64,000 nucleotides of DNA. Origin: Methylotenera sp. GTDB lineage: Bacteria; Pseudomonadota; Gammaproteobacteria; Burkholderiales; Methylophilaceae. The stretch spans positions 62,001 through 126,000 of the forward strand of contig NZ_JAURYU010000045.1 of NCBI RefSeq assembly GCF_030653755.1. The letters are read 5' to 3'. The notes beneath the pieces are model-generated. The model was given only the letters and a program-made list of their open reading frames with translations, was not told the origin of the DNA and did no database searches. Positions 32,827 through 42,487 of this stretch are shown here, piece after piece; position 1 is the first letter of the stretch, and each line of letters begins with the position of its first letter. Position numbers and translations under genes: made by a program.

Positions 32827-35235
32827 TTGCTAACCGATACTTTAAGTGCTGAAGACACACTACCTAATCCAGCTTGGGCGATTTTAGATACCGAAGACCA
32901 ATGGCAAGCGTTTAGCCAAGCTGTTGACCAAGGTGCGCAGTCTACGTCTGAAACCTTAATAAAATCAGACTTATTACTAGACGGACTTCGTTGCGCGGCC
33001 TGCTCAGGCATTATTGAACAAGGCTTACAAGCAACACCAGGCGTCATCAGCGCTCGTGTCAGCATGTCAAAAAAACGCGCCGTGGTTGTATGGTCGCCAA
33101 GTGTAACCTTACCCTCCAAAATATTGACGGCGATTCATGATCTTGGTTATAGCGGCTTTCCTGCAACCCAACATGAAGATGACTTAGTCTCCCTGCAAAA
33201 ACAAAGAGCAGCATTCTGGCGCTGGATGGTGGCTGGCTTCTGCATGATGCAAGTCATGATGTATGCTAGCCCAACTTACTTTACCGCTCCAGATGAAATT
33301 TCTAGCGACATTTTGCATCTACTGAACTGGGCATCATGGTTACTGAGCTTACCAGTCCTTTTATTTTCAAGCAGATCTTTCTTTAGTAATGCATTGCGCG
33401 ACCTAAAACAAAAACAAATCAGCATGGACCTCCCCGTTGCCCTCGGTATTATCATCACATTTATTGTGAGTTCAGCCGCAACGTTTGAACCCAATAGCTG
33501 GTGGGGCAATACTGTCTATTTTGATTCGCTCACAATGTTCGTATTTTTCTTACTTTCTGCACGCCTGATTGAAGTAAAAATGCATCGTAAAACGTTAGGT
33601 GCACTTGAAAGCTTAGCAAGCCGAATTCCAGAAAATACTGAACGACAAAATCCAGACGGCACATTTACACGGGTGCTGAATACAAAGCTTAAGATTGGCG
33701 ACATTGTGCGCGTGCAAATTGGCGAGGCATTTCCCGCTGACGGAAAAATCATGTCGGGCAACACCAGTGTCGATGAGTCTCTACTCACTGGTGAATCTAC
33801 CCCTATCCAAAAAAATGTTAATGATGATGTGATTGCCGGCAGTTACAACCTACGTCAGCCAGTGTGCATCACACTCAATACCATTGGTGAGTCTACAAAG
33901 TACGGCCAAATTGTTAACCTTATCAACAATGCGGCAGTAGAGAAACCTCGCCTATCAAAACTCGCAGACCGTGTTGCACGGCCATTCTTAATTTTTGTTA
34001 TCTTAAGTGCAGCAATTGCAGCAGCACTATTATGGGACGTTGACCGTGGGCGCGCACTGATGACTGCGGCCGCTGTGCTAATCGTTACCTGCCCGTGCGC
34101 ACTATCTTTGGCAACACCTGCGGCAATGCTTGCTAGCGCCAGTGCTTTTGTGAAACGAGGCATTTTAATCAAGCGCTTGCAAGCCATTGAAAATATTGCA
34201 GATATTGATACTGTGATTTTCGACAAGACAGGCACGCTCACTGAAGACCATATTCAGATTAAAGCGATAGAACCCAAAGCAGGGTTTACTCAATTCGATG
34301 TATTAGCACTTGCTGCTACCATTGCTCAACATTCGATGCATCCTATTTCTCGCGCACTTTTTAACGCCAATAAAGCAGGCAATTTGAACACGCTAAACTT
34401 TGAGTCAAATAATGCCGAATTAAGTAATAGCGAGTTAAATAATACCAAGCTAAGTAATATTGAATTAGATAATATACAAGAAACAGCTGGTGCAGGTATC
34501 AGCGCAACCCTCAAGACAGGCACACTTGATACGCCATTATCTGACTTTAATCTTGCAGGTAGCGAGCTAAAACTTGGCTCAGCAACATTTTGTGGCATCT
34601 CTGAGCGCAACACAAATTTACAACAAGTCTACTTAGCTAATCACCAAGGCTGGCTAGCGACATTTACCTTACAAGAAGCGATCAAACACAACGCCGCCAT
34701 TGCAATAAAGTCATTAAAAGACGTTCAGCTAAGTATCGAACTACTCTCTGGCGACCGCTCAATCGCAGTAGAAAATACGGCAAAACAGATTGGTATTACA
34801 CAATTCCAATCTGCCTGTAGTCCAGAAGATAAACTTTTACGCTTAAAAATACTCAAACAACAAGGTAAGAAAGTATTAATGGTAGGTGACGGCTTGAATG
34901 ATGGTCCTATTTTAGCCAGCGCTCATGTCTCTATCGCTATGGGTAAAGGAGTGCCACTCACATTAGCACATGCGGATTATGTATTCTTAAATGGTGACAT
35001 TAGCCAGATTCCGCACCTAATTCGCCATGCCAAGCAAACGATGAGGATTATTAAAGAAAATATCGCTTGGGCGATTGTTTATAATTTAATCAGCATCCCA
35101 CTCGCTTTCTTCGGCATACTGTCTGCATGGCTGGCTGGTTTAGGTATGGCAGTTAGCTCACTGATTGTGGTGGCTAACGCATTACGTTTAACTAAATTTA
35201 CATCATCAGAAACTGACACCAACAGTCATCAATAA
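32827..35235 (+). CDS. ccoI: Heavy-metal P1B-type ATPase (CcoI/FixI-like Cu transporter)
   Basis: CAACSG metal-binding motif, VTCPCALSLATPAA, DKTGTLTED, GDGLNDGPIL; followed by ccoS; TTG start. Confidence 0.92.
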   Translation: MLTDTLSAEDTLPNPAWAILDTEDQWQAFSQAVDQGAQSTSETLIKSDLLLDGLRCAACSGIIEQGLQATPGVISARVSMSKKRAVVVWSPSVTLPSKILTAIHDLGYSGFPATQHEDDLVSLQKQRAAFWRWMVAGFCMMQVMMYASPTYFTAPDEISSDILHLLNWASWLLSLPVLLFSSRSFFSNALRDLKQKQISMDLPVALGIIITFIVSSAATFEPNSWWGNTVYFDSLTMFVFFLLSARLIEVKMHRKTLGALESLASRIPENTERQNPDGTFTRVLNTKLKIGDIVRVQIGEAFPADGKIMSGNTSVDESLLTGESTPIQKNVNDDVIAGSYNLRQPVCITLNTIGESTKYGQIVNLINNAAVEKPRLSKLADRVARPFLIFVILSAAIAAALLWDVDRGRALMTAAAVLIVTCPCALSLATPAAMLASASAFVKRGILIKRLQAIENIADIDTVIFDKTGTLTEDHIQIKAIEPKAGFTQFDVLALAATIAQHSMHPISRALFNANKAGNLNTLNFESNNAELSNSELNNTKLSNIELDNIQETAGAGISATLKTGTLDTPLSDFNLAGSELKLGSATFCGISERNTNLQQVYLANHQGWLATFTLQEAIKHNAAIAIKSLKDVQLSIELLSGDRSIAVENTAKQIGITQFQSACSPEDKLLRLKILKQQGKKVLMVGDGLNDGPILASAHVSIAMGKGVPLTLAHADYVFLNGDISQIPHLIRHAKQTMRIIKENIAWAIVYNLISIPLAFFGILSAWLAGLGMAVSSLIVVANALRLTKFTSSETDTNSHQ

Positions 35236-35246
35236 AGGCTCTCATC

Positions 35247-35387
35247 ATGGACATATTATTTGTACTTATTCCACTCTCAGTCATCATGGCACTCGTTGTA
35301 CTTGGTGGATTATGGTGGGCAGTTTATCGTGGTCAATTTGAAGATATTGAAGATGAAGGCAAGCGTATTTTAGAAGATGATGACTAA
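35247..35387 (+). CDS. ccoS: cbb3-type cytochrome oxidase assembly protein CcoS
   Basis: Not in ORF track; MDILFVLIPLSVIMALVVLGGLWWAVYRGQFEDIEDEGKRILEDDD. Confidence 0.92.
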   Translation: MDILFVLIPLSVIMALVVLGGLWWAVYRGQFEDIEDEGKRILEDDD

Positions 35388-35589
35388 AATAATTTTGTAG
35401 TTAAAAGAAATAACTGTTGCACACACATAGATTTGTTTGCAACGCACTGCCAGCATAATCCCAGCCTCAAACTGTGCTTTTCCCCAGTAGCACATGCGCT
35501 GAAAAAATCTTTCATAAATATTTCCATTTGTTTCAAATCTGTAACAAATTCTCTTGAGTAATTAATTTTTTTATGCTAGTTTCTGACAT

Positions 35590-35604
35590 GCGTCAAATTG
35601 ACGC
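35590..35604. promoter_or_regulatory. Putative RegA/PrrA/RoxR-type binding site
   Basis: GCGTC-AAATT-GACGC within perfect 19-bp palindrome atgcgtcaaattgacgcat (35588-35606). Confidence 0.5.
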
Positions 35605-35657
35605 ATATGGAATTATGTTAGCAAATCATCAATTGAAACGTAAGGCTTGGATGATGC

Positions 35658-36122
35658 ATGACGGTTTCTGGCTCAAACGGCAACATACTGATTGCAAAGC
35701 CAAATAACTCACTATCCCCAACAGGATTTGTCTGGTTGTTTGTGGGTGTTTTCACCATCACCTCGACAATTACTGTGGGGTTTGTTTTAGCAGGTGCTTG
35801 GTTGGTGCTGCCGTTTGCTGGGCTTGAGATTCTAGTACTAGCCTACGTGTTAATGAACGCTTATTTGCACTACGGTGACTATGAAAGCATTTCGTTAATT
35901 AATGATGATGTAGTGGTTGAGCAATACAGTTACAAAAGTTTTAAGAAATACACTTTTCAACGTTACTGGGTTAGGGTGACATTACGTGAGACCCTAGACG
36001 GTACGGTCGCGATTTTCATTGGCTCTCATGGCAAGGAAATCGAGTTTGGCAGTCGTTATATCAACAAAGAAGAGCGAGAGTCCATCGCCAAGCAACTGAA
36101 GCAAGATTTAAAAATCGTTTAA
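35658..36122 (+). CDS. DUF2244-like integral membrane protein heading the cox operon
   Basis: 154 aa, two TM segments, LVLPFAGLEILVLAYVLMNAYLHYGDYESI; overlaps coxB reading region. Confidence 0.8.
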   Translation: MTVSGSNGNILIAKPNNSLSPTGFVWLFVGVFTITSTITVGFVLAGAWLVLPFAGLEILVLAYVLMNAYLHYGDYESISLINDDVVVEQYSYKSFKKYTFQRYWVRVTLRETLDGTVAIFIGSHGKEIEFGSRYINKEERESIAKQLKQDLKIV

Positions 36123-36145
36123 TGGTTTTTGTTTTGGGAGAAGGT

Positions 36146-37360
36146 ATGTTGAAGCAGGCTATGAAAAAGATTGGTTTCGGTTTATTTTTGTTACTTACAG
36201 CGCCCCTAGCGCTTGCTGAGTATCGCTGGAACTTTCCTGAACCAGTAACACCGATGGCGCTTGATACGCTACATGTTCACAATAAATTCATGCTGATTGT
36301 TGCCGTGATTTTTGTTGTAGTACTCGCCATCATGATTTACTCATTGATCAAACACCGCAAAAGTGTTGGTCATCAAGCGGTGGCAGACAAAGCACCGTCA
36401 ACCGCTACAGAAATTTTCTGGACACTCATCCCATTCGTTATTTTACTCGTCATTGACTTTGTCATCATGGGCATTCCTGCATATCACAGCGTGGTTATGA
36501 TGGAAGACACCAGAAACGAGTCTGACATGGTGCTCAAAGTCACGGGTTCACAATGGCGCTGGCAATATGAGTACATGGGCAATACCGACAAAGGAAGCCA
36601 AGATGGTTTGGTCGATGCAAAAGGTATTAAGTTTGTCAGCAACCTTTCCACTCCTCAAAACCAAGTGGATGGCACCGTACCTCCTGTAGACACCCCCGAC
36701 AGCCCTTATCTATTAGATGTAGACAACCGACTTGTGCTACCAGTCGGTGCAAAGGTCCGCATATTAATGACATCGACCGATGTATTGCACAACTGGTGGG
36801 TACCGCAATTCGGCTCCTCCCGTCTGGCAGTGCCAGGGTTTATTCGTGAAACCTGGGTACAAGTGGATAAAGCAGGTACTTATCGCGGTCAATGTAAAGA
36901 GTTGTGTGGCAAAGGCCACGGTTATATGCCTGTGGTGGTAGACGCACTGCCTAAAGAAGAATACGCCGCATGGGTCGCGCTTAAAAAGAATGAGATTAAC
37001 GAGCAAGCGGCAGGTGCAGATAAAGAGTGGTCTAAAGACGAGTTAATGGAGCAAGGGAAAGTCGTCTACGAGAAAAACTGTGCAGTGTGCCATATGGCAT
37101 CAGGTGCAGGGTTACCTCCAGCCTTCCCTGCGCTTACTGGCAGTAAAATTACAACCTCACCAATATTTGATGCTGATGGCAAATATCTACCAGATAGCCA
37201 TATGGATCGAGTACTAAACGGTGTGCGTGTCATGCCAGCATGGAAAGCACTATTAAATGATACGGAAATTGCCGCTGTCATTACTTACGAACGTAACGCG
37301 CTGGGTAACAGCGTAGGCGATGTTGTTCAGCCTTCGCAAGTTAAAGCTGCGCGTCAATAA
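36146..37360 (+). CDS. coxB: Cytochrome c oxidase subunit II fused to C-terminal cytochrome c domain (caa3-like)
   Basis: CuA motif CKELCGKGHGYM; C-terminal CAVCH haem motif. Confidence 0.95.
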   Translation: MLKQAMKKIGFGLFLLLTAPLALAEYRWNFPEPVTPMALDTLHVHNKFMLIVAVIFVVVLAIMIYSLIKHRKSVGHQAVADKAPSTATEIFWTLIPFVILLVIDFVIMGIPAYHSVVMMEDTRNESDMVLKVTGSQWRWQYEYMGNTDKGSQDGLVDAKGIKFVSNLSTPQNQVDGTVPPVDTPDSPYLLDVDNRLVLPVGAKVRILMTSTDVLHNWWVPQFGSSRLAVPGFIRETWVQVDKAGTYRGQCKELCGKGHGYMPVVVDALPKEEYAAWVALKKNEINEQAAGADKEWSKDELMEQGKVVYEKNCAVCHMASGAGLPPAFPALTGSKITTSPIFDADGKYLPDSHMDRVLNGVRVMPAWKALLNDTEIAAVITYERNALGNSVGDVVQPSQVKAARQ

Positions 37361-37381
37361 ATATAGGTACAGGAGATAATT

Positions 37382-38974
37382 ATGAGCACTACAACAGTCG
37401 CACATCATGATGAGCACACTGACCATCCCACTGGGATTATGCGTTGGCTCACCACGACCAACCATAAAGACATTGGCACCATGTACCTGACATTTTCACT
37501 TATTATGTTCTTGGTAGGTGGCTCAATGATTTTGGGCATTCGTGCAGAGCTATTTCAGCCTGGTCTACAATTGATGAACCCCGATTTCTTTAATCAGCTC
37601 ATCGGCGTGCATGCCCTTATTATGATTTTTGCTGCATTAATGCCCGCTGCTACAGGCTTTGCTAACTGGATGATTCCGCTACAAATTGGCGCTCCAGATA
37701 TGGCTTTGCCGCGTTTAAATAACTGGGGTTTCTGGCTACTGCCACCTTCAGCAATTTTACTCACACTTCCATTTACCTTAGCACTATTTGGGATTGGTGA
37801 TGGCGCGTTAGCTACTGGCTGGACATTCTACCCACCACTCTCCATTCAAGGTGGCATTGGTGTCGACTTCGCAATTTTTGCAGTTCACTTACTCGGCATT
37901 TCATCTGTATTAGGTTCTATTAACATCATTGTTACATTATTTAATATGCGTGCACCTGGCATGACATTTATGAAAATGCCGATGTTTGCATGGGGCTGGT
38001 TGATTACCGCATTCTTGTTGATTGCAACCATTCCAGTACTCGCTGGTGCCGTGACGATGCTACTCACAGACCGTCATTTTGGCACGCACTTTTTTGACGC
38101 GGCTGGTGGCGGTGACCCTATCATGTTCCAGCACTTATTTTGGTTCTTTGGTCACCCTGAGGTTTATATCTTATTGTTACCAGTATGGGGTTTCATTCCA
38201 CAAATTTTACAAACATTCTCACGCAAACCAATGTATGGCTACAAAGCACAAGTTTATTCATTAATAGCCATTGGCGCGATGTCTATCATTGTGTGGGCAC
38301 ACCATTTCTTTACTGCGGGGATGCCTGTCCCAGCTTTGCTCTACTTTATGTATAGCACAATGGCGATTTCACTACCGCTTGCAGTGCTGTTTTTCTGTTG
38401 GATTAAAACCATGTGGCGCGGCTCTATGAGCTTTGAAACACCCATGTTATTTACTGTCGGCTGGATTATTCTATTTGGTATTGGCGGCCTAACTGGCTTA
38501 GTGCTAGCAGACGTTGCAGCAGATGCGCAATATCACAATAGTTACTTTGTAGTGGCGCATTTCCACTACACACTATTTGCTGGCGGCATCATGGGCATTA
38601 TGGCTGGCGTTTATTACTGGCTACCAAAAATGACTGGACATATGTATAACGAAAAGCTTGGCCAATTGCACTTCTGGTTAACCGCAATTTCGTTTAATCT
38701 AACATTCATTCCACAGTTCTTCTTAGGCTTAGCTGGCATGCCACGTCGCATACCAGACTATGCATTACAGTTTGCTGAGTTCAATATGATCTCTTCAATT
38801 GCTGCGTTTGTACTCGGGTTATCACAACTCATCTTCGTGTATAACATTATCAGCACCGTCAGAGGTGGCAAAAAAGCTACTGACCAAGTGTGGGAAGGTG
38901 CTGAAGGGCTGGAGTGGACATTATCATCCCCCCCTCCTTACCATAGCTTTTCAGAGCAACCGACAGTTAAATAA
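37382..38974 (+). CDS. ctaD: Cytochrome c oxidase subunit I
   Basis: WLTTTNHKDIGTMYL; HPEVYILLLPVWG; HFHYTLFAGG. Confidence 0.98.
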   Translation: MSTTTVAHHDEHTDHPTGIMRWLTTTNHKDIGTMYLTFSLIMFLVGGSMILGIRAELFQPGLQLMNPDFFNQLIGVHALIMIFAALMPAATGFANWMIPLQIGAPDMALPRLNNWGFWLLPPSAILLTLPFTLALFGIGDGALATGWTFYPPLSIQGGIGVDFAIFAVHLLGISSVLGSINIIVTLFNMRAPGMTFMKMPMFAWGWLITAFLLIATIPVLAGAVTMLLTDRHFGTHFFDAAGGGDPIMFQHLFWFFGHPEVYILLLPVWGFIPQILQTFSRKPMYGYKAQVYSLIAIGAMSIIVWAHHFFTAGMPVPALLYFMYSTMAISLPLAVLFFCWIKTMWRGSMSFETPMLFTVGWIILFGIGGLTGLVLADVAADAQYHNSYFVVAHFHYTLFAGGIMGIMAGVYYWLPKMTGHMYNEKLGQLHFWLTAISFNLTFIPQFFLGLAGMPRRIPDYALQFAEFNMISSIAAFVLGLSQLIFVYNIISTVRGGKKATDQVWEGAEGLEWTLSSPPPYHSFSEQPTVK

Positions 38975-39024
38975 GACACGGTTAAATAAGATAAGTTAAA
39001 TAGGATAAAAGTGATTGCAGCGAT

Positions 39025-39135
39025 ATGAAAAACCAAGAAACTACTAGACGCAATAAAAACAAAAAAGTGGCAATCGTTTTGGCTGTGATTGCATTTATTT
39101 GGTATTTGGCATCAATGTTTACCGTATGGAAATAG
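39025..39135 (+). CDS. Small single-TM protein (cytochrome oxidase small assembly protein-like)
   Basis: Not in ORF track; MKNQETTRRNKNKKVAIVLAVIAFIWYLASMFTVWK between ctaD and ctaG; overlaps ctaG start by 10 nt. Confidence 0.75.
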   Translation: MKNQETTRRNKNKKVAIVLAVIAFIWYLASMFTVWK

Positions 39136-39686
39136 ATGCCGACAAAAGAGAACCCAGCTCAACTGAGCTAAGATCGATAGCCAATAAGAAGTTAGGCTAC
39201 AAAATGGTGTGGATTGTAGCTGGGTCTCTTTTGTTTGCGTTTGCGCTAGTGCCACTTTATGACGTGTTATGTACGATTACAGGACTAAATGGCAAAACAA
39301 AAAGTACAGCAAGTGAGTTAAGCAACACAAAAGTTGATGAAACCAGATGGGTAACAGTGCAGTTTACGTCCAGCACGATGCCAGGGTTAGGCTGGAACTT
39401 TTATCCTAAACAATCCAGTATAAAAGTGCGCCCAGGTAAAGTTGAAACAGTATTGTTTGAAGCCAAGAACATTACAAGTAGAGTAGTTGCAGGCAGGGCT
39501 GTACCGAGCGTTACACCAGGCGCAGCTGCCGCCCATTTAAAAAAACTGGAATGCTTTTGTTTTGAAAGGCAGGCCTTAAATCCAGGAGAAACAAAAGTAA
39601 TGCCTTTACGTTTTTTTGTTAGTCCAGATATACCCGCAGACGTAAAAGAGATGACCTTATCCTATGCGTTTTTTAGTATAGATTAA
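39126..39686 (+). CDS. ctaG: Cytochrome c oxidase assembly protein CtaG/Cox11
   Basis: LVPLYDVLCTITGLNGKT; KLECFCFERQALNPGE Cu-binding motif. Confidence 0.96.
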   Translation: MEIDADKREPSSTELRSIANKKLGYKMVWIVAGSLLFAFALVPLYDVLCTITGLNGKTKSTASELSNTKVDETRWVTVQFTSSTMPGLGWNFYPKQSSIKVRPGKVETVLFEAKNITSRVVAGRAVPSVTPGAAAAHLKKLECFCFERQALNPGETKVMPLRFFVSPDIPADVKEMTLSYAFFSID

Positions 39687-39847
39687 ACAATCATCAAAAT
39701 AAGTAATACCAAAACAGATAATAAATAGATAAGCAGTTGATAGTTATAGATAATAAATCTGAGAAATAACGAAAATTAAACCTCGAGATAAATCAATTAA
39801 GCATCATTATTGATTTTATTTTAGCTACAAGTAAGTTAAATAATGTA

Positions 39848-40768
39848 ATGGGGAGCTTATGCATGACAACACATTCAAATAATCATTACTATGTCCCACA
39901 TGGTGCTTTGTATCCTGTGACGATATCAGCAGGGTTACTGGCGCTCGCGTCAGGCTTTATTTTTAGTGTCGCTACTGATACCAACAAAGACCTTGCTTAC
40001 CTGCAAACACCAGGAAAGTGGATGATGTATATAGGCGCAGCAATCATCATTCTCATGACTTTTAAATGGCTCAGCGCAGTGGTGATTGAAAGCATTACTG
40101 GTCAATATAAACAATGGGAAGATAAATCTTTTCGCATCGGGATGATTGCGTTTATTTGCTCTGAACTTGCCTTCTTTGCAGCATTTTTCGGCGCATTATT
40201 TTACATGCGCATCATTTCAGTACCCGACCTTGCTGCATTCGACCCCTTGTTCACACCCTATAAAGACTTTCTAGGTACGTGGCCATCAGCAGGCCCTGGC
40301 GGCGTAGTATTAGGCACAGAGTACACACCAGGCAAACTCACCCCGATGGGCGCATGGGGCTTGCCAGCAATCAATACCGCATTACTGCTAACCTCTGGCG
40401 CCACGATTACCTGGGCACATTGGGGTTTGCTTAAAGACAACCGTAAACAGTTAATATTAGGTCTATTTCTGACCGTTGCATTAGGTACTGCATTCTTAAT
40501 CTGCCAAGCATTTGAATATTATGAAGCATACACCCACATGGGCTTAACAATGGGTAGTGGTGCTTATGGGGCAACATTCTTCATGCTGACAGGCTTTCAC
40601 GGCTTTCATGTCACATTAGGTACCATCATGCTAATTGTCATTTTATTACGCTCAATGAAAGGCCACTTCTCTGCCAAAAATCACTTTGGATTTGAAGGCG
40701 TTGCATGGTACTGGCATTTTGTAGACGTAGTCTGGCTAGGTCTATTCATTTTTGTGTATTGGCTATAA
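39848..40768 (+). CDS. ctaE: Cytochrome c oxidase subunit III
   Basis: FICSELAFFAAFFGALFY; FFMLTGFHGFHVTLG; WYWHFVDVVWLGLFIFVYW. Confidence 0.97.
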   Translation: MGSLCMTTHSNNHYYVPHGALYPVTISAGLLALASGFIFSVATDTNKDLAYLQTPGKWMMYIGAAIIILMTFKWLSAVVIESITGQYKQWEDKSFRIGMIAFICSELAFFAAFFGALFYMRIISVPDLAAFDPLFTPYKDFLGTWPSAGPGGVVLGTEYTPGKLTPMGAWGLPAINTALLLTSGATITWAHWGLLKDNRKQLILGLFLTVALGTAFLICQAFEYYEAYTHMGLTMGSGAYGATFFMLTGFHGFHVTLGTIMLIVILLRSMKGHFSAKNHFGFEGVAWYWHFVDVVWLGLFIFVYWL

Positions 40769-40777
40769 CGTAATAAA

Positions 40778-40807
40778 AAATAAGCGGTGCATTTGCACCG
40801 CTTATTT
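40778..40807. terminator. Rho-independent terminator
   Basis: aaataagcggtgc-attt-gcaccgcttattt, perfect 13-bp arms. Confidence 0.85.
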
Positions 40808-40861
40808 AACCTATCACTACTGCATTAAAACTTGAGCATTAAACGTTTGCTCAATAATAAA

Positions 40862-41065
40862 CTACACAGAAGCGTGTGGGATCCAATTGAAGTAATATCC
40901 TATTAACAAGAAAGCAAATAATACGATTGAAAGACCAATACGTAAGGTCAATGCTTTTGCAGTGCGAACGCCAGCATCTTTGTCTTTAGCTAGAAAATAT
41001 AACGCTGAGAACAAGCTGGCAATAATAACGAACAGTACCAACACAATAACAACTTTGAATATCAT
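40862..41065 (-). CDS. DUF2909-like twin-TM small protein
   Basis: 67 aa, MIFKVVIVLVLFVIIASLFSALYFL...LRIGLSIVLFAFLLIGYYFNWIPH. Confidence 0.85.
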   Translation of the reverse strand: MIFKVVIVLVLFVIIASLFSALYFLAKDKDAGVRTAKALTLRIGLSIVLFAFLLIGYYFNWIPHASV

Positions 41066-41101
41066 AATTATGTCCTATCAGTTTAGTTGAGTCATTATGC
41101 G

Positions 41102-41857
41102 ATGCACGTCACACAAATGCAATTTAGATTAGGAAATTACTTATTTTGCCCATCTTGGCTAGGGTTCATCATCCTCATGATTTGCATTCCATTATTCATC
41201 AAACTTGGCTTGTGGCAATACAACAAAGCGGAGCTAAGAAAAGAAATACAATCTAGCTACAATGCCTCTCTAGATCACGATGCATTAACTTTACCTAACA
41301 ACATCAATCACCTAGATGCTTGGAAATACAAAAAAGTAAAAATAAAAGGTCATTACGAAACAAAATATCAAATCCTGCTCGACAATCAAGTTGAAGAAAA
41401 CGTTGCAGGTTTCCACGTCATTACGCCATTAAAATTGGATGGTAGCAATGATTATGTATTGATCAATAGAGGTTGGGTGGCTGGCGGGGCTAATCATACA
41501 GATATTCCAGCAATCAGCACCCCCAATGAACCACTTGAAATTATTGGATTAGTTTGGGTTCCAAGCAAAAAGATTTTCACGCTAGAAAGTGATGCGGAAA
41601 AAAATCACTGGAATACAGTCTGGCAACACATGGATATGGATCGCTACCAAAAGAATGTGCCTATTCACATCTTGCCGCTGGTGATTAAATTAGATGTTAA
41701 AAGTGATGCTGGCGGCTTTGTGCGCAACTGGCAACTACCAGCGAGTAAAATTGCTACCAATATAGGCTACGCTTATCAATGGTTTGGGTTCACGATTGCA
41801 AGCATTCTTATCTTTTTATTCACCAGCATTAAAAAAGCCAACAATACAAAAACATAG
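41102..41857 (+). CDS. SURF1 family cytochrome oxidase biogenesis protein
   Basis: LFIKLGLWQYNKAELRKEI; YVLINRGWVAGG; GYAYQWFGFTIASI; internal ATG 41102 preferred. Confidence 0.92.
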   Translation: MHVTQMQFRLGNYLFCPSWLGFIILMICIPLFIKLGLWQYNKAELRKEIQSSYNASLDHDALTLPNNINHLDAWKYKKVKIKGHYETKYQILLDNQVEENVAGFHVITPLKLDGSNDYVLINRGWVAGGANHTDIPAISTPNEPLEIIGLVWVPSKKIFTLESDAEKNHWNTVWQHMDMDRYQKNVPIHILPLVIKLDVKSDAGGFVRNWQLPASKIATNIGYAYQWFGFTIASILIFLFTSIKKANNTKT

Positions 41858-41867
41858 GCAAAGTGAC

Positions 41868-42485
41868 ATGATAAATACTGACACAAGCAATATTGAGCAC
41901 ATTGATCAACAACGCAGAGGACGGCTAATCCTTCTTTGTATGTTGATTTTTTTCATCACCCCTGTCATTGCAGTCATTGCGATGTACAAACTGGACTGGC
42001 GCCCCAAAGGTGAAAGCATAGGCGAGCTGGTAACACCAGCAAAAGCGCTTACCATGAATCAGTCACTTATTGATAGCAATGGCACGGTAGTCACCATCGA
42101 TCTTTTGAAAGAAAAATGGAGCATGGTTTACATCACTGCCGACTGCGATACGCAATGTAAAGACAAACTGCATCAAATGCGCCAACTGCATGTATCTTTA
42201 TACAAAGAAATTCCACGCATGCAACGTGTACTATTCACCACCGCATCAGAAATTACGGAGATCAAACAAAACTACCCAGACCTCTTGATTGTGAATCAAC
42301 CTAGAACCGATGTTATTTCATTCGGCGAGCAATTCAACATTCACGATGAATCATCCATAAGCGCAGGCAGAATCTATCTCATTGATCCACTAGGCCATCT
42401 TATCATGAGCTATAGCCCATCAACATCACCAGCGCTAGTTCGCAAAGACATTACGCGGCTAATGAAATACTCTTGGACAGGCTAA
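41868..42485 (+). CDS. Cytochrome oxidase assembly-associated membrane protein, thioredoxin-fold/SCO-like
   Basis: N-terminal TM; WSMVYITADCDTQCKDKLHQMRQLH (Cx3C); between SURF1 and ctaA. Confidence 0.8.
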   Translation: MINTDTSNIEHIDQQRRGRLILLCMLIFFITPVIAVIAMYKLDWRPKGESIGELVTPAKALTMNQSLIDSNGTVVTIDLLKEKWSMVYITADCDTQCKDKLHQMRQLHVSLYKEIPRMQRVLFTTASEITEIKQNYPDLLIVNQPRTDVISFGEQFNIHDESSISAGRIYLIDPLGHLIMSYSPSTSPALVRKDITRLMKYSWTG

Positions 42486-42487
42486 CC

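Noticed and set aside
39687-39847. Direct repeats of agataataaat in the ctaG-ctaE spacer
   Set aside because: Low-complexity AT-rich sequence; repeats too short to separate from composition bias.
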